DNA from: Mesorhizobium sp. NZP2077
GTDB taxonomy: Bacteria; Pseudomonadota; Alphaproteobacteria; Rhizobiales; Rhizobiaceae
Assembly (NCBI RefSeq): GCF_013170805.1
Contig: NZ_CP051293.1
Location: forward strand, 2,982,001-3,046,000
Reading direction: 5' to 3'
DNA: 64,000 bases
The notes beneath the pieces were generated by a model. It searched no databases. It was not told the DNA's origin and worked only from the letters and a program-made list of their open reading frames with translations. Numbering within the stretch: the stretch's first letter is position 1; every line of letters starts with the position of its first letter. The position numbers and the translations under genes were made by a program. Below are positions 62,162-64,000 of this stretch, one piece after another.

Positions 62162-62915
62162 GAGCGTCGTCCTGTTTGAGGTAGGAGATCAGGTTCTGGT
62201 GCGATGTGACGAAGTCGCCGGCGGCGGTGCGGCGCGTGTCTGCGCCCGCGGCATGGGCAAGCGCCAGCACATTGCGCTGCCATAAGGGCAGGAGCAGCGT
62301 GTCGACATCGGTGAAACGGTCGAGCAGGCCGGTCAGCACCTCGCTGGACAGGTTGAACTGCTGGATGGTGAGGATGTTAGCTGCGTGCATGGCCATCATC
62401 GAGGCCAGGCGGCGCTCGAAGCGGGCGACGACGAAATCGTCGCTGCCGGGCGAGGTGGCCAGCAGCCGTCTTGCCGCAGCGATAACGCCTTCCAGCCTGG
62501 ATTGCTCGGCCATGAGATCCGCGCGCGCCTTGGCCATCAGCATGCGCAGGCGCTTGCCGTTCTGGGCGGCCTGGCGCAGCTGCCTGGCGGCGATCATGAC
62601 CTGCTGGCCGGCGAGTTCGAATTCCAGCCGCGCCTCGACATCGGCGCCGGTCATGCGCGCCAGCATGCCTTGCCTGGCCAGCAGCCTGCGATGGTCGACC
62701 TTCTCCAGAAGCGCCACCATGGCCTCGATCTGCAGGCGGATGTCGCGCGCTGGCGTGGCGCGCAGCAGGTCCGGATCGAAGCCGGTGCCCTTGGCTGCCT
62801 CGTCGAGCGCGACAACGGCGGATTCGTCGAGCGTGGCCGGCAGCGCGCCGACAGGTCCGGTTTGCGCAAGCGCCGATGTCGTTGCTTCAGTCTCCGGCAA
62901 TGAACCCGTCTCCAC
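62148..62915 (-). CDS. TelA-related helical protein (shortened paralogue)
   Basis: The 255-residue, mostly helical protein starts at GTG 62915 (ETGSLPETEATTSAL). Its C-terminal block ILTIQQFNLSSEVLTGLLDRFTDVDTLLLPLWQRNVLALAHA lines up with the TelA block IIQSNNLSLVDKFQTIRQLTLPAWKRAFMLAL of the next gene, so it looks like a diverged TelA paralogue or partner. RK2 plasmid tellurite operons also pair a gene of about this size with telA, but I cannot confirm orthology. It is the first gene of the three-gene operon. The ribosome site is weak. Confidence 0.65.
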   Translation of the reverse strand: METGSLPETEATTSALAQTGPVGALPATLDESAVVALDEAAKGTGFDPDLLRATPARDIRLQIEAMVALLEKVDHRRLLARQGMLARMTGADVEARLEFELAGQQVMIAARQLRQAAQNGKRLRMLMAKARADLMAEQSRLEGVIAAARRLLATSPGSDDFVVARFERRLASMMAMHAANILTIQQFNLSSEVLTGLLDRFTDVDTLLLPLWQRNVLALAHAAGADTRRTAAGDFVTSHQNLISYLKQDDAHDLR

Positions 62916-63145
62916 GCCCCGGGCCGGATAGTGTCGGCCCCAAGTCTGCGGCAGGAAAATTGCACATAAATCTGAAGTTTCGCTTTAACAGGCCGCGAAA
63001 ATTAGTTCTGTTTTGACTGAAATTCTTGGCGGGCCGAGCTTTATTGTGTGGCTGGGGCTCGATTGATCAGCGGGTGGAAAGTGGGGGGTATTCTTTAGAT
63101 GTCTCTTATCTAGGCGAGTACCAGAAATCCGGGTTGGGATGCCCC

Positions 63146-64000
63146 TTACACCGCCGCGAACACCACCGTCTGCGCCAGCCCGCCACCCCTGCGGTTCTCC
63201 AGCGTCACCGTCCCGCCATAGCGCTCGATGATCTCCTTGGCGATGGCCAGACCCAGCCCCGCGCCGGGGATGAATTGCTGGCGGCCGGGGTCGACGCGGA
63301 AGAAGGGCTCGAAGGCCTTGTTGATCAGGTCGGGCGGGATGCCCGGGCCGTGGTCGGAAATGGTCAGCACGGCGCGCTTGTCGTCCAAAGCGAGGTCGAT
63401 GCTGCAGGCCTTGCCGTGGGTGGCGGCGTTGACGATCAAATTGCGCAGCGCGCGGCGCAGGCCAAGCGCGCCGGCACGCACCGACACCTTGTCGACGTGG
63501 CCGATCGAGACGGCATGGCCGAGCGTGGCCATCTCGGCTTCGATATCCTCCACCATCTTGCGCAGGTCGAGCGGCTCGACGGCATCCTGGTTGACCTCCT
63601 CGCGCACCAGGCGGATGGCGCTGTCGGCGATGCGGTCGAGCTCGTCGAGGTCGTGAAGCCATTTGTCGCGGTCTTCGTCGAGGAACTCGGCGCGCAGGCG
63701 CATGCGCGTCATCGGCGTGCGCAAATCATGGCCGGCGGCGGCGACCAGGCGCATGCGGCTTTCCATGGCGGTGCGCAGCCGCGACGAGAGCTGGTTCAGC
63801 GCATGCGCCGTCGCCTTGACCTCGGCCGAGCCCGCTTCCGGCACAGCGGCCAGCACGCCGTCCGAGCCGATCTTGGAGACGGCGGCCTCCAGCATTTCGA
63901 GCGGCCGGATCAGCACCGAGGTGAAATAGACCGAGACGGCGGTGGCGCCGGCCACGATCAGCGAGATCCAGCCGGCCAGGATCAGCCATTCGCGCCCGGG
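63146..64000 (-). CDS. Sensor histidine kinase (EnvZ-like), truncated by the window end
   Basis: The visible 285 residues are the C-terminal part. A TM end and HAMP linker come first (SLIVAGATAVSVYFTSVLIRPLEMLEAAVSKIG), then the HisKA H-box VAAAGHDLRTPMTRMRLRAEFL. The ATPase N-box is RALRNLIVNAATHG and the G-boxes are DHGPGIPPDLINKAFEPFFR and GAGLGLAIAKEIIERYGG. The phospho-His sits in GHDLRTP. The N-terminal sensor and the response regulator lie outside the window. It ends in TAA at 63146. Confidence 0.93.
   Translation of the reverse strand, partial: PGREWLILAGWISLIVAGATAVSVYFTSVLIRPLEMLEAAVSKIGSDGVLAAVPEAGSAEVKATAHALNQLSSRLRTAMESRMRLVAAAGHDLRTPMTRMRLRAEFLDEDRDKWLHDLDELDRIADSAIRLVREEVNQDAVEPLDLRKMVEDIEAEMATLGHAVSIGHVDKVSVRAGALGLRRALRNLIVNAATHGKACSIDLALDDKRAVLTISDHGPGIPPDLINKAFEPFFRVDPGRQQFIPGAGLGLAIAKEIIERYGGTVTLENRRGGGLAQTVVFAAV

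Noticed and set aside
58927-62915. Naming the three-gene operon klaABC after the RK2 tellurite operon
   Set aside because: Gene sizes of the first two members are similar, but the third is far larger than its plasmid counterpart and orthology cannot be shown by eye.

Overview
The window is high-GC alphaproteobacterial DNA that reads most like Mesorhizobium or a close Rhizobiales relative. The grounds are a DUF680-type small exported protein (a family I know mainly from Mesorhizobium), a minCDE operon, many short-chain dehydrogenases with LysR/MarR/AraC regulators, TAT signal peptides, and rhizobial-looking intergenic hairpins. I see no rRNA, tRNA or CRISPR array. The species assignment is inference.

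Layout. 1-5.9 kb: the end of a PDZ protein, then regulator/oxidoreductase pairs (LysR, SDR, MarR with a clear tandem operator, cupin) and small enzymes (VOC, YdeI-like, GST, SDR). 5.9-9.9 kb: small exported proteins, an ABC-F ATPase, a hairpin-rich intergenic mosaic and copy 1 of a dispersed upstream element. 10-16.2 kb: a 5'-truncated EF-G gene, a GST, a flavin monooxygenase, a PlsY that looks cyanobacterial, and a GlxA-type regulator. 16.3-23.4 kb: a four-gene polyamine-type ABC importer, HtpG and an exported protein. 24-30.9 kb: an accessory block with LysR, an SDR broken by an amber codon, a second SDR, a NAD(P)-binding reductase, a SnoaL-like protein, a methyltransferase, a frameshifted outer-membrane protein and a sulfotransferase. 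31-42.9 kb: a DUF1036 protein, an acyl-CoA synthetase, a serine hydrolase, two membrane proteins, and LysR/SDR/tautomerase and AraC/reductase modules.

42.9-49.8 kb is the most interesting part. A 33-residue ORF with a lasso-type RiPP leader lies divergent to a lysine 2,3-aminomutase homologue. Convergent to that is a tightly overlapping operon of a Pls/PosA-type NRPS (A domain, carrier, about six TM segments, three hexapeptide domains), a GNAT acetyltransferase and a phosphopantetheinyl transferase. The A-domain pocket residues resemble lysine-type codes. Together they suggest a poly-lysine or poly-beta-lysine type cationic product. Copy 2 of the dispersed upstream element lies directly upstream of the NRPS gene.

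49.9-64 kb: the DUF680 protein, a metallo-beta-lactamase-fold/TPR/DoxX group, small DUF proteins and an EamA transporter. Next comes a VOC gene remnant abutting a truncated IS30-family element and two AT-richer genes of unknown function. The window ends with minCDE, a three-gene operon holding two TelA-related proteins and a large membrane protein, and a histidine kinase cut by the window end.

Start codons were chosen by ribosome-binding site and family length. All assignments come from reading the sequence, without database searches.
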